Source of the DNA: Pseudomonas sp. RGM2987
Lineage (GTDB): Bacteria > Pseudomonadota > Gammaproteobacteria > Pseudomonadales > Pseudomonadaceae
Reading direction: 5' to 3'
DNA length: 43,915 nucleotides
Assembly (NCBI RefSeq): GCF_022952855.1
Contig: NZ_JALJDX010000179.1
Coordinates: 1 to 43,915, forward strand
In this document: positions 8,792 through 17,056 of the stretch, piece after piece
Layout of the letters: each line of letters starts with the position of its first letter
How positions within the stretch are numbered: the first letter of the stretch is position 1
Notes under the pieces: generated by a model
Databases searched by the model: none
What the model was told of the DNA's origin: nothing
What the model saw: the letters and a program-made list of their open reading frames with translations, nothing else
Position numbers and translations under genes: made by a program

Positions 8792-8975
8792 ACTCTGAGA
8801 CTTCCCTATAGAAAGTGACTGAAGCGCGATCGAGCCTGCCGGGTGGACAGGCTCGGGATGGCGAGCTGCGTGACTATAGGAAGTTGTGTGGGGGGATTCC
8901 GTAGGGCCTTTTATCTCGTTGCCGTAGGAAACCACGACACGAACTGTAGGCAGGAATTTGTAACTGGCACCAAAC
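8792..8975. promoter_or_regulatory. hilA upstream region, no recognised motif
   Basis: These 184 bases between iacP and hilA probably hold the hilA promoter. I see no clear HilC/HilD-type or sigma-factor consensus, so what switches hilA on is unknown from this sequence. Confidence 0.4.
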
Positions 8976-9254
8976 TCAGTTGGGAAATTCAACAGGACTT
9001 CGACGATACCCATCCGCAATCGAACGAGTGATGTCAGCAACGATTTGCCACCCTGCCACCTCATCCGAAGGCAGATCCAGGTTAAACGCCTCGCCGATCA
9101 GCATGCTGATTTCCACCAGATCCACGGAATCGGCATTCAAATCCTCGACCAGACGCGAACGGGCGGTCATGGCCCCTCGATGCGTCGAAAAATGAGCGCA
9201 AAGCAGTTCGATCACCTTCGTCTCGATGCGCGTTTTATCAACCAATGGGGTCAT
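8976..9254 (-). CDS. iacP: Acyl carrier protein of the T3SS (IacP family)
   Basis: This 92-residue protein has the carrier fold with the phosphopantetheine attachment site at Ser43 in EDLNADSVDLVEIS. It follows sipD by 20 bases, with GAGGTG as a likely ribosome site. In Salmonella the homologue sits near the sip genes and has been linked to secretion or modification of translocator/effector proteins. It is clearly not the housekeeping acpP by context. The substrate it carries is unknown. Confidence 0.92.
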   Translation of the reverse strand: MTPLVDKTRIETKVIELLCAHFSTHRGAMTARSRLVEDLNADSVDLVEISMLIGEAFNLDLPSDEVAGWQIVADITRSIADGYRRSPVEFPN

Positions 9255-9274
9255 TTATCAGGGCACCTCATAGA

Positions 9275-10372
9275 CTAGAAATTCAACATCGCCCGCAACA
9301 TATCCGCAAACTGATTCAAATGAGCCGACAGCGTCTTGTTGAAGTTGTCGTGGTAGGCGTTGGCATTCGAATACTTCTGGGTCAACGACTGCAGCAGGTT
9401 CTTCATACGTTCTTCCTGGGCGTTGAAGCCGGTCTGCCACTGGTTGTACTTGGCGGTGTCCCAGGTCACGATGCCGCCGCTGGCGGGCAGGCCTTCCTTC
9501 ATGAGGGTGAGCGGGTCGAGGTCGATGACCACGCACCAGGTGCCGTCGGCGTTTGGCTTGAGACACCTGCCGGGCAGCCCCAAGGCCTTGAGCCATTTCT
9601 CGGCTTCGTCCTTGCTGGCACCGCCTTCTCCGGGTTTCGGGAACAGCACGGAGGCCGGGTTGGGATGGCTGTATTTGTCGATCAGCCGGGTCAGGGCGGC
9701 GCGCAAGGCACCGGCATCGAGCTTGACGTCCTTGCCGTCGTTCGCGCCTTCGATCCAGTCCTTCATCTGCGCGGTGATTTCGGCGTTGAAGTCGGCGAAG
9801 AAGTCCGAATAGGCGGCGATGATGTGTTCGTAGCCGGCGAGGTAGCCGTTCTTGATCAGGTCGATCAGCTCCAGCAGTTTCTCGAAGAAGTCATTGGAGG
9901 AATTGATCCCGACATCCAGGGCCTCCGCTATTTCGAGAGGTTTATCCCGCTCCAAGGCTTGCTTGAGGCTGCGCAGTATTTCGCCTTGTTCATCGTTGAG
10001 CTGACGCATTCGACTTTCGTCCAGAAGCGTGGACTTCATGCTGTGGCTCATCACCGCACAACACTGGTGGGCTCGCTGGGCCCACATTTGCGCGCGATCG
10101 CGCTTGGCGTGGATCTGCTCGAGAAGCTCCGGGATAAACCGTTGCGCCACGGACTCGGTGGTCATGCCTTCCAGTGACTTGGCGTTGAATGGGCTCTTGA
10201 GCATATTGGCGAGACTGCGATTCATTGCATTCATGGACCGATCAAGAAGTTGCGTCAGGGAGCTGACCGTTTGAATCTCAGCGGGTATCTCCGACAGCAA
10301 CGGCGCATCGACCATAGCGTCTACGTTGGGCAGCAATACGACTGGCGTCGGTATGAATTTCGTGATTTCCAT
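9275..10372 (-). CDS. sipD: T3SS needle-tip protein SipD/IpaD family
   Basis: The 365-residue secreted protein would cap the needle and guide translocon insertion. The C-terminal region (IVTWDTAKYNQWQTGFNAQE followed by ERMKNLLQSLTQKYSNAN) is strikingly like SipD, and the final helix ends LRAMLNF. The N-terminal part carries a helical hairpin that self-chaperones in this family. No signal peptide. It lies between sipC and iacP; sipA, which comes next in Salmonella, is absent. Confidence 0.96.
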   Translation of the reverse strand: MEITKFIPTPVVLLPNVDAMVDAPLLSEIPAEIQTVSSLTQLLDRSMNAMNRSLANMLKSPFNAKSLEGMTTESVAQRFIPELLEQIHAKRDRAQMWAQRAHQCCAVMSHSMKSTLLDESRMRQLNDEQGEILRSLKQALERDKPLEIAEALDVGINSSNDFFEKLLELIDLIKNGYLAGYEHIIAAYSDFFADFNAEITAQMKDWIEGANDGKDVKLDAGALRAALTRLIDKYSHPNPASVLFPKPGEGGASKDEAEKWLKALGLPGRCLKPNADGTWCVVIDLDPLTLMKEGLPASGGIVTWDTAKYNQWQTGFNAQEERMKNLLQSLTQKYSNANAYHDNFNKTLSAHLNQFADMLRAMLNF

Positions 10373-10385
10373 GTTTCTCTCCTGC

Positions 10386-11465
10386 TCAAGCCGTCACAGC
10401 GCGAATAACGTCACTGCGCGATTGGAAAAGCTGCATCACCATGTCCATCAGCTTTTGCAACAACGCCGCTTCGGCCGCGTCTTTCTGGGCGACTTCATCG
10501 GCCAGGCTTTTCTGGCTGTTCTGCGCGCTTTGCTGCAGCACTTCTTTCTCCCGCGCGGCATGCTCGGTGAGGCGCACCACGTTCGCCACCACCTGGCTCA
10601 GGCTCATCGACATGGCGCTGAGGGCGCGGCCGATTTCCAACTTCTTTTCGATGCCCTTGCTGCCCATCTGGCTCAGCCAGTCGGAGGTTTGAGCGACCTT
10701 CTGGGCCTTGAGCATTTCGCTGTCGAACCAGGCCTGTTCCTGGGGCGTCAGGGTGGCGCCCTTGGGGTTGAAATCGACGGTTGTCGGACGGGCGAAATCA
10801 TCCAGGGTGTTGATCTTGTAGGTGGTCTTGGGGTCCCAGTCCTCCCGGTGGCGTTGCAGCTTGAGGTCGCGTTCGAGGTTGCCGGCGTCCAGGGCGTTGC
10901 GCCTGTGCAAATCGATGTCGGCGTGCTTCAGGGTCTGCCCATGCAGGGTCTTGACCATGGCGAAACCCGCGACGGCGCCGGACACCACGGCTGCGGTAAT
11001 CGCGCTGTGCAACGCCGCCTGGCCGGTCTCGACGATGGCCCTGCCCTGGGCCTTGGCCGCATCGGACGCCATGACGGTGAAATGACCGCGCAGTTGCGCG
11101 TTGGCGACGCGTGCGATGTTCAGCGCGATGATCGCGGCCACCAACACATTCGCGTGTTTTTCCCAGGCGCCGGGGTCGAAAATCAGCTCGTTGCGCGCTT
11201 CGTCGCTGAGCATCGTTGATGCCGCCAGGAAGTCCTGCCAGTCCGACTCGGTGGGCTGGTAAGCGCTGATTGCACTTTCCAGTTCCGCTGCCGAAGGCAC
11301 CGTAGCACCGGAATGATCGAGGACCTGTCTGGCGACGGCCTCGGCAGACACCGACAAGCCTGAAAACGGCTTGAGATGTTTCGAATACTGCTCCTGGGCG
11401 ACTAACTCGCTCATCCCTGCATCGAGGGCGAAAACATGCCTGTTCGTAGTGTCGATAGCGCTCAT
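10386..11465 (-). CDS. sipC: T3SS minor translocator SipC/IpaC family
   Basis: The 359-residue protein would form the translocation pore in target membranes with SipB. It has a helical N-terminus, one main hydrophobic stretch around residues 155-180 (AITAAVVSGAVAGFAMVKTL) and a long helical C-terminus rich in Gln and Ala with a terminal QSRDVIRAV segment. Salmonella SipC is somewhat longer (409). It sits between sipB and sipD. Whether the actin-nucleating activity of SipC is kept cannot be judged here. Confidence 0.92.
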   Translation of the reverse strand: MSAIDTTNRHVFALDAGMSELVAQEQYSKHLKPFSGLSVSAEAVARQVLDHSGATVPSAAELESAISAYQPTESDWQDFLAASTMLSDEARNELIFDPGAWEKHANVLVAAIIALNIARVANAQLRGHFTVMASDAAKAQGRAIVETGQAALHSAITAAVVSGAVAGFAMVKTLHGQTLKHADIDLHRRNALDAGNLERDLKLQRHREDWDPKTTYKINTLDDFARPTTVDFNPKGATLTPQEQAWFDSEMLKAQKVAQTSDWLSQMGSKGIEKKLEIGRALSAMSMSLSQVVANVVRLTEHAAREKEVLQQSAQNSQKSLADEVAQKDAAEAALLQKLMDMVMQLFQSRSDVIRAVTA

Positions 11466-11489
11466 CGTAGGTACCTATCATTGGTGATT

Positions 11490-13259
11490 TCAAACATGCC
11501 GGACCATTTGCAGGCTGACGGAATGGCTGCGTTGCAGGTCGGCGAATACCTGTTCGATGTGGCGGGTTCGTTCCTGCATCGCCTGGCCGTAGTTCTCGAC
11601 CACCTGAGTGAGATAGGCGCTGATTTCCTCGCTGATCGCCATGCGCACGCGCACATCCGCCAGATGCACGGCCGCCTGGGCTTGGTGGTGGGCGCTTTTG
11701 ATTTGCATTGCGCCTTGCGCGGCGACATGACCGAATTCGGTGACAGCCTGGGCGATTTCCAGCTTCACGGCGTAACCGGCCAGCTTGGCTGCATCGGCGC
11801 CGTTGGTGATGAACCCGCGCAGTTGCGTGAGCATTTGGGTCAGGGTGTTGCCGACCGATGTCGCCACCTGCCTCATGGCTTGCATCGCGGCGGGGGCGGC
11901 CTGGGAGGCAACAGAGGCCAGTTTCGAGGCGACCGCGCCGACCATTGGCCCGATCACCTGCGCCCCGACGACCGCCACCAGGGCAACAGCGGCCAGCGTC
12001 GAGATAACGCCCTGGATCATGCCGGCGATGTGCCCGATCTCCTTGGCCTTTTCCGGATCGACGCCCATCTCTATCAACAACTGGGTGTAGATCTCGGAGA
12101 ACCGCTTAATGGCTTCCTGCATGACGACGGTCAGCGGCTTCATCGCCTCGGCCATGAAGGACACCCCGGTTTTTTCCTGGACCACCGCGTCTGCAATCAT
12201 CACCGCCGCACCGATCACGCCCACTGCGATCAGCACCGGGTTGGCGGTCATGACCCCGGCAACGATGGTGACAGCGGCCACTATCGCCCCGACGATCTTG
12301 CCGATGCAGCCCATGGTTTTCTGCAAAGCCTCGGCCTTGCGCACTTCTTCCAGGTACTTGTCCGACTCGCGCTTCATGTGCTCCTGAAGCTTGGCTTGCA
12401 ACTCCTGGAACAGCTCCTGGCTGAGTTCCTCTTTGTTCTGCGCCGCCTCACCGAGCAACTCGATGATCTTCAGGCGATTGAGCAACGCCAGGGCGCTGCT
12501 GCTGAGAGCTTTTTCGTCGGTTTCCTTATTGGCCGAGCCACTGACGCTGGACACCACCACTCTGGCGACGACCCCGCTCAACGTCCTGGCGAAGGCATTG
12601 GCGACCTCGATCAGCTTCACGTGCGCATCCACGGCCGTGTCGAAAGCCTGGGTATGACTCGCCACTTCGCCTTTGAGTTGCTCGCGACGGGCCAGCTCCT
12701 GGGCGTACTCAGGCGATTCGGGATCGAGCTGCGCCAGTCGCGCCTCGCTCTCGGCGAGCAGCCCCTGAAAATGCAGGACGCGCTCGTGCAACTGGTCGAG
12801 CTGTTCCTGACTGCTCCCGAGCTGGCCCTCGGCATCGGCCAGCGCCTGGACAGCCGCGGCGTACTCCGCCGACAGGTTGGCCTGGCCCTGCTGCCTGGCA
12901 CTGGCCATGCTCTGCAGCATCGCCAGGCGGTTTTTCAATTTGTTGACGTCGACCTCACCGATCAGCTCGCTGATCATTGCCATCAACAGCGTGAACAGGT
13001 CGCCATTGGTTTGCTGTTTATCGCCGTCGGCCCGTGGCGGCGGCGCGTGCAGCACCGGCCGACCAATGCCGGGGACGGACGAGTTGGCGCGGCCTTCGTA
13101 TTTCACTGACATCAAGTCCGCCAGGGCTTTGCGACCGGCCTCCTGATAATCCGTGGTCCTGGCGGCCCTGCTGGCAGCCGGGCCGTATTTTTCAAAAGCT
13201 TCGGTGCGGCTCATTCCACCCGGGAACAGGGGGCTACGGGTAATGCCTATGTCGGTCAT
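11490..13259 (-). CDS. sipB: T3SS major translocator SipB/IpaB family
   Basis: The 589-residue protein matches SipB in length (593). Residues ~100-310 form long coiled coils, followed by two hydrophobic regions (about 317-360 and 410-445) that insert into the target membrane. The ATG at 13259 is chosen because an open extension to 13559 runs over sicA and looks non-coding. It starts directly after sicA, whose product keeps SipB and SipC soluble before export. Confidence 0.95.
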   Translation of the reverse strand: MTDIGITRSPLFPGGMSRTEAFEKYGPAASRAARTTDYQEAGRKALADLMSVKYEGRANSSVPGIGRPVLHAPPPRADGDKQQTNGDLFTLLMAMISELIGEVDVNKLKNRLAMLQSMASARQQGQANLSAEYAAAVQALADAEGQLGSSQEQLDQLHERVLHFQGLLAESEARLAQLDPESPEYAQELARREQLKGEVASHTQAFDTAVDAHVKLIEVANAFARTLSGVVARVVVSSVSGSANKETDEKALSSSALALLNRLKIIELLGEAAQNKEELSQELFQELQAKLQEHMKRESDKYLEEVRKAEALQKTMGCIGKIVGAIVAAVTIVAGVMTANPVLIAVGVIGAAVMIADAVVQEKTGVSFMAEAMKPLTVVMQEAIKRFSEIYTQLLIEMGVDPEKAKEIGHIAGMIQGVISTLAAVALVAVVGAQVIGPMVGAVASKLASVASQAAPAAMQAMRQVATSVGNTLTQMLTQLRGFITNGADAAKLAGYAVKLEIAQAVTEFGHVAAQGAMQIKSAHHQAQAAVHLADVRVRMAISEEISAYLTQVVENYGQAMQERTRHIEQVFADLQRSHSVSLQMVRHV

Positions 13260-13261
13260 GT

Positions 13262-13744
13262 TCAGTCCTCCGAACAATGCGGTTCCATATTGGCCAACGT
13301 GTCGAGATACACCCTGGCCTGCTCGCGCAGATCGTCTTCGGCGGCCTGTTCGAGCACGTATTCGAAACACAGCCGGGCCTTGCCGATCTTGCCCAGGGCC
13401 AGATGGCACTGGCCGGTGTAGAGCATTGGCCGGTAGTCGTTCTTGCCCTGGGCAAACGCAATCGCATACAGGTCGATGGCCTTCTGGTGGTTCTGCTTGA
13501 GCTGGTGCACCGCGGCCAGTCCCATCCAGTAATGGCTGTTGTAAAAGTCGTAGATGCACAGGAAGTGGAAGAACTTCTCCGCATCGTCCAGCCGGCCCTG
13601 TTCGTAGAACTGGAAGGCGAAGGCATACAGGCCGTCCATATGGTCGTCACTGAGACCCTGCACATCCTTCAACGCCGCGCCACCCAGCACCGCGTCCACG
13701 ACCTCCAGCGCCACCTGCTCGTCTTGTTTGTTGTTGCGACTCAT
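13262..13744 (-). CDS. sicA: Class II T3SS chaperone SicA
   Basis: The 160-residue cytoplasmic protein has three TPR-type repeats, visible in YAFAFQFYEQGRLDDAEKFF and in HYWMGLAAVHQLKQNHQKAI and the segment after it. It would bind SipB and SipC; in Salmonella SicA also acts as a co-activator with InvF, which is present here. The ATG at 13744 gives the family length (165 in Salmonella); the longer open frame to 13921 runs into a REP repeat. It leads the translocator operon. Confidence 0.96.
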   Translation of the reverse strand: MSRNNKQDEQVALEVVDAVLGGAALKDVQGLSDDHMDGLYAFAFQFYEQGRLDDAEKFFHFLCIYDFYNSHYWMGLAAVHQLKQNHQKAIDLYAIAFAQGKNDYRPMLYTGQCHLALGKIGKARLCFEYVLEQAAEDDLREQARVYLDTLANMEPHCSED

Positions 13745-13866
13745 CGGCCACACTCCTGAAAAAATGCCAGCTTCGCTGACCCGTGCATTGAGCCAAAAAC
13801 GCAGCCAGCCACGCTGCCAAATAGCGCTCATCCACCTTGGCACCACCACTGTCGAACACTGTTTTT

Positions 13867-13997
13867 GTGGCGAGGGAGCTTGCTCCCGCTGGGCTGCACA
13901 GCAGCCCTCGTTGTGACTCACTCAATCAATCTGACCCACCGCGCCGCCAGTTATAAGGGCCGCTGCACGGCCCAGCGGGAGCAAGCTCCCTCGCCAC
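13867..13997. repeat. REP-type inverted pair (REPIN-like) between sctU and sicA
   Basis: Two facing arms (about 13867-13893 and 13971-13997, the left beginning GTGGCGAGGGAGCTTGCTCC) lie in the 295-base gap between sctU and sicA. The rest of the gap (13745-13866) must contain the sicA promoter and ribosome site; no consensus stands out. The pair probably marks the end of the long invF-sctU transcript. Confidence 0.85.
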
Positions 13998-14039
13998 GGG
14001 GGTGGTGCAAGTTCCAGTCCCCGTCGTCCCTTCTTTTGA

Positions 14040-15074
14040 TCACGCCTGTTCGACCTGCTCCAGCCAGATCAGCAGGCGCAGCACCTCTTCGACTTCCTGC
14101 ACCTGGAGAAAGCTGTAGCGCTGGTGGGTTTTGAAGATGCGGCGGGCCAGCGCAATGTCGTGGATCACCGGTACGCCGACTTCCCTGGCATACGCCCGCA
14201 CAGCCAGGGCGCGCTGGTTGGTTTCCATCAGGGAGATGAACGGCAGTACGCTGATTTCCGGGCGGAAGTACACGCCGATGGCGATGTGGGTCGGGTTGGC
14301 GATGATCATGCGTGAGTTGCGCACGTCGGATTTGACCTGCTCCGACAACAGCTCCCTGTGCAGGTCGCGGCGGCGTCCCTTGATCTCCGGGTTGCCGTCC
14401 TGCTCCTTGTGTTCACGCTTGACCGAGTCCTTGTCCATCATCTGGTCTTTCATGAACAACCAGTACTCGCTGAGCGCATCGAGCACGACGATCAGCAGGA
14501 CGCACCCGAGGAAGGCCAGCACCAGTACCAGCAGCAAATGCCCCCAGATCTCGAACAGCGCCGCTGGCTGGGCGAACAGTTGGGCGAACAGCAATTGCCG
14601 CTGGGTGACCCAGACGATCCACAGCGCCAGGGCAAAACTGCCCAGGTACAACAGGGCCTTGAGCGTGTCCTTGACCGTGCGCAGGCTGAACAGCTTCTTG
14701 AAGCCATTGATCGGGTTCAATGCGCCGAAATTCAGTTTCAGCGCTTCACTGGCTAACGCAAAACCGCTTTGCAGCAGCGCCGGCAGCGCACTGGTCAAGG
14801 CGCACACCAGCAGCAACGGCAGCAGCGCCTTGAGCCCGACCAGCACCAGCATCACCGAGTAGGCTTGCAGGTCAGCGTCAAAGTCGCTGGCGATGATCCG
14901 CCGGTAGACCTGCATGACGTCACCCAATGAACTGTTGAACACCATGTAGCTGATGCCGCACAGGGTCAGGCAGGTGATGACCAGGTCCTTGGCCTTGAAC
15001 GTCTGGCCTTTGCGTGCGGCATCCCTGAGTCGCTTGGCGGTGGGTTTTTCAGTCTTCGAGGCGCTGGACGACAT
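14040..15074 (-). CDS. sctU: T3SS autoprotease/switch protein SctU (SpaS family)
   Basis: The 344-residue inner-membrane protein controls the switch in substrate type. It has an N-terminal basic segment, four membrane helices (roughly 30-48, 72-105, 138-160 and 178-200) and a cytoplasmic domain with the self-cleavage motif NPTH at residues 260-263. The ATG at 15074 lies inside the sctT end (26-base overlap). It is the last gene of the export-gate run, as spaS is in SPI-1. Confidence 0.97.
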   Translation of the reverse strand: MSSSASKTEKPTAKRLRDAARKGQTFKAKDLVITCLTLCGISYMVFNSSLGDVMQVYRRIIASDFDADLQAYSVMLVLVGLKALLPLLLVCALTSALPALLQSGFALASEALKLNFGALNPINGFKKLFSLRTVKDTLKALLYLGSFALALWIVWVTQRQLLFAQLFAQPAALFEIWGHLLLVLVLAFLGCVLLIVVLDALSEYWLFMKDQMMDKDSVKREHKEQDGNPEIKGRRRDLHRELLSEQVKSDVRNSRMIIANPTHIAIGVYFRPEISVLPFISLMETNQRALAVRAYAREVGVPVIHDIALARRIFKTHQRYSFLQVQEVEEVLRLLIWLEQVEQA

Positions 15075-15852
15075 GCCCGTCCTCCCCACTGCCCAGATAA
15101 TCGGCCAACGCACCGGAGGTGGCGCCCATGCGCAGGACTTCATCCGGCAGGTGCACGCCGAAATACAGCATCAGCACCAGCAGCGCCACCAGGCTCTTGA
15201 CGGTCAGCGATACGGAGAAGGCGTTCATCTGTGGCGCATAGCGCGACAGCAAGCCGAGCAATGCCTCGCTGATCAGCAACGCCGCCACCACCGGCGCGCT
15301 GATCACCAGCGTCTTGCCCACCAGCCCGTCGAGCAAGCCCTGCAAGGCGGCCAGGTGCAGCTCGCAGCCCTGCGCCGGCGAACAGATCTGGTAGCTGCGG
15401 GCGACGGTCTCGAGCATCAACAGCATGCCGCCGCCTTCGAGATACACCGCCGCCGCGAACAACTGGAGAAAATTCGCCAGCTCTGAAGTGTCGACGCCGT
15501 TGGCCGGATCCACCGTGCTGCTGAGCATGGCCCCGCGCTGGTTGTCGATCAGGTTGCCCATGCCATGCAACACCCAGAACGGCCAGCACAACAGGGTTCC
15601 AAGCAGCACGCCGATACTCGCCTCGCGCAGCACCAGACCGAGGAACGCCATGGGGTCGAGGGCCGGCAACGGCAGGTCGACGTACCGCCAGAACCCCAGC
15701 GCGACCAGCACCATCACCGCCTGTCGTACGACTCCGGTCAGCACGCTGCTGTTGAGAAACGGCAACATGAAAAAGATCGGCGCCAGCCGCGCCACGCCCA
15801 GCATGGCCGCAGCAAACCAGGCATAGAGATCGAAAAACAACGTCACCGACAT
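15049..15852 (-). CDS. sctT: T3SS export-gate protein SctT (SpaR family)
   Basis: The 267-residue polytopic membrane protein is part of the SctRST export gate. It has at least six hydrophobic segments and family-like features such as LRLAPIFFMLPFLN-type start (here VARLAPIFFMLPFLN) and the ISAPVVAALLISEALLGLLS segment. It begins 3 bases after sctS and overlaps sctU. Confidence 0.96.
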   Translation of the reverse strand: MSVTLFFDLYAWFAAAMLGVARLAPIFFMLPFLNSSVLTGVVRQAVMVLVALGFWRYVDLPLPALDPMAFLGLVLREASIGVLLGTLLCWPFWVLHGMGNLIDNQRGAMLSSTVDPANGVDTSELANFLQLFAAAVYLEGGGMLLMLETVARSYQICSPAQGCELHLAALQGLLDGLVGKTLVISAPVVAALLISEALLGLLSRYAPQMNAFSVSLTVKSLVALLVLMLYFGVHLPDEVLRMGATSGALADYLGSGEDGHVVQRLED

Positions 15853-15855
15853 CGT

Positions 15856-16110
15856 CTAGCCCAGCGCCAGGCGGATGACTTCACGGCTGAAATCCAGCAG
15901 GGTCTCGCCGTACCAGCCCGAGAGCAAAAACAGGCACGCGGCCACCGCCACCAGCTTGAAACCAAACGGCAGTGTCTGCTCCTGCAACTGGGTCACGGTC
16001 TGGATCAACCCGACCACCAGGCCGACCACCGTGGCGACAATGATCGGCCACGCCACCATCAGCAGGATCAGGTACAGCGTCTTGTTGCCGGCATACACCA
16101 GTTCGTTCAT
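15856..16110 (-). CDS. sctS: T3SS export-gate protein SctS (SpaQ family)
   Basis: This 84-residue protein has two membrane helices in a hairpin (about 12-38 and 48-72), with the typical [20 protein letters not shown] loop between them. The length matches SpaQ (86). It follows sctR by 9 bases. Confidence 0.97.
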   Translation of the reverse strand: MNELVYAGNKTLYLILLMVAWPIIVATVVGLVVGLIQTVTQLQEQTLPFGFKLVAVAACLFLLSGWYGETLLDFSREVIRLALG

Positions 16111-16119
16111 CGCGTGCGC

Positions 16120-16776
16120 CTACACCAGGGTCAGGTATTGCTTGACCAGACCGGTGGACAACAGCGCCCAACCATCCAGCGCGACAAACAGCACCAGTTT
16201 GATCGGCACCGAGATGATCACCGGACTCATCATCATCATGCCCAGCGCCAGCAGAATGCTGGAGATCACCAGATCGACAATCACAAAAGGCAGGTACAGG
16301 TAGAAACCGATCTTGAAGGCGCTCTTGATCTCACTCAGCGCATAAGCCGGCAGCAGCGCAAACAGGGACGGCGACAGCTGTTCATCCTCGGGCAAGCCGA
16401 GGTCTTCTTCGCCTTGAAACGCCTGGGCCCGCTCGAAAAACAGCGCCAGCTCCGGGTCGGTGTACTTGCGCAGATAATCCTTGTAGCTGCCCAGGCCGTT
16501 CTCGGCGAAATCCACCACCGACTCGATGTCGGTAAAGTTCACCGCCTCGGTCTTGTAGTAGTCATGGCCCTGCTTGACCACCGGCGTCATGACGAACACT
16601 GCGAGCATCAGGGCAATCGCATTGAGCGCCATGTTCGAAGGCACCTGTTGCAAGCCCAACGCATTGCGCACGATGACGAACACAATGGAAAACTTGAGGT
16701 AGCAGGTGCCCGCCGCCACCAGGAACGGCAACAGCGAGGCGAACGCCAGCAGCGCGATCAACGAGACGTCATTCAC
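16120..16776 (-). CDS. sctR: T3SS export-gate protein SctR (SpaP family)
   Basis: The 218-residue membrane protein forms the core of the export gate. It shows the conserved first helix, FSIVFVIVRNALGLQQVPSN, and the late segment ALGMMMMSPVIISVPIKLVL. It starts with GTG at 16776, overlapping sctQ by 8 bases, with GGAG 8 bases upstream. Confidence 0.97.
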   Translation of the reverse strand: MNDVSLIALLAFASLLPFLVAAGTCYLKFSIVFVIVRNALGLQQVPSNMALNAIALMLAVFVMTPVVKQGHDYYKTEAVNFTDIESVVDFAENGLGSYKDYLRKYTDPELALFFERAQAFQGEEDLGLPEDEQLSPSLFALLPAYALSEIKSAFKIGFYLYLPFVIVDLVISSILLALGMMMMSPVIISVPIKLVLFVALDGWALLSTGLVKQYLTLV

Positions 16777-17056
16777 CGGCGCTGCTCCGATAGACCTTCA
16801 GCAGCTCGACGCCCAGTTGCCCGTCCAGCTGCACCAGTTCGCCCTGGGCGACAGACTTGCCGTTGGCGCGGACTTCGATGTGTTGCGCGGCATCCTCCGG
16901 CAACGGGATCAACTGCCCGGCGATGATTTGCGCCAGGCTGGCGAGATCGACTTCGTGGGTCGCCAGCACGAACTCCAGACGCACCGGCAGGCTGCCCAAG
17001 TCGATATCGACCGTCGGCGGCGGCGCCCCTTCAGGACTGGCATCGCTCGATTGCAT
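16769..17056 (-). CDS. Internal-start product SctQ-C (short C-ring subunit)
   Basis: Inside sctQ, in the same frame, an ATG (residue 211) is preceded by AAGAGGG with a 7-base spacer, better than many true starts here. Translation would give a 95-residue protein comprising only the last SPOA domain. Salmonella SpaO and Yersinia YscQ are known to make such short forms (about 100 residues) that support the long form. The sequence signal is direct; production in this organism is inference. Confidence 0.7.
   Translation of the reverse strand: MQSSDASPEGAPPPTVDIDLGSLPVRLEFVLATHEVDLASLAQIIAGQLIPLPEDAAQHIEVRANGKSVAQGELVQLDGQLGVELLKVYRSSAGE

Noticed and set aside
11436..13109. 557-codon open frame antisense to sipB
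   Set aside because: It mirrors sipB codon structure in a GC-rich genome, has His/Gln-rich shadow composition and no family features. The sense frame is clearly SipB.
15565..16926. 453-codon open frame antisense to sctT-sctS-sctR
   Set aside because: Composition (His/Gln/Arg) is that of a reverse complement of hydrophobic helices; it crosses several true genes.
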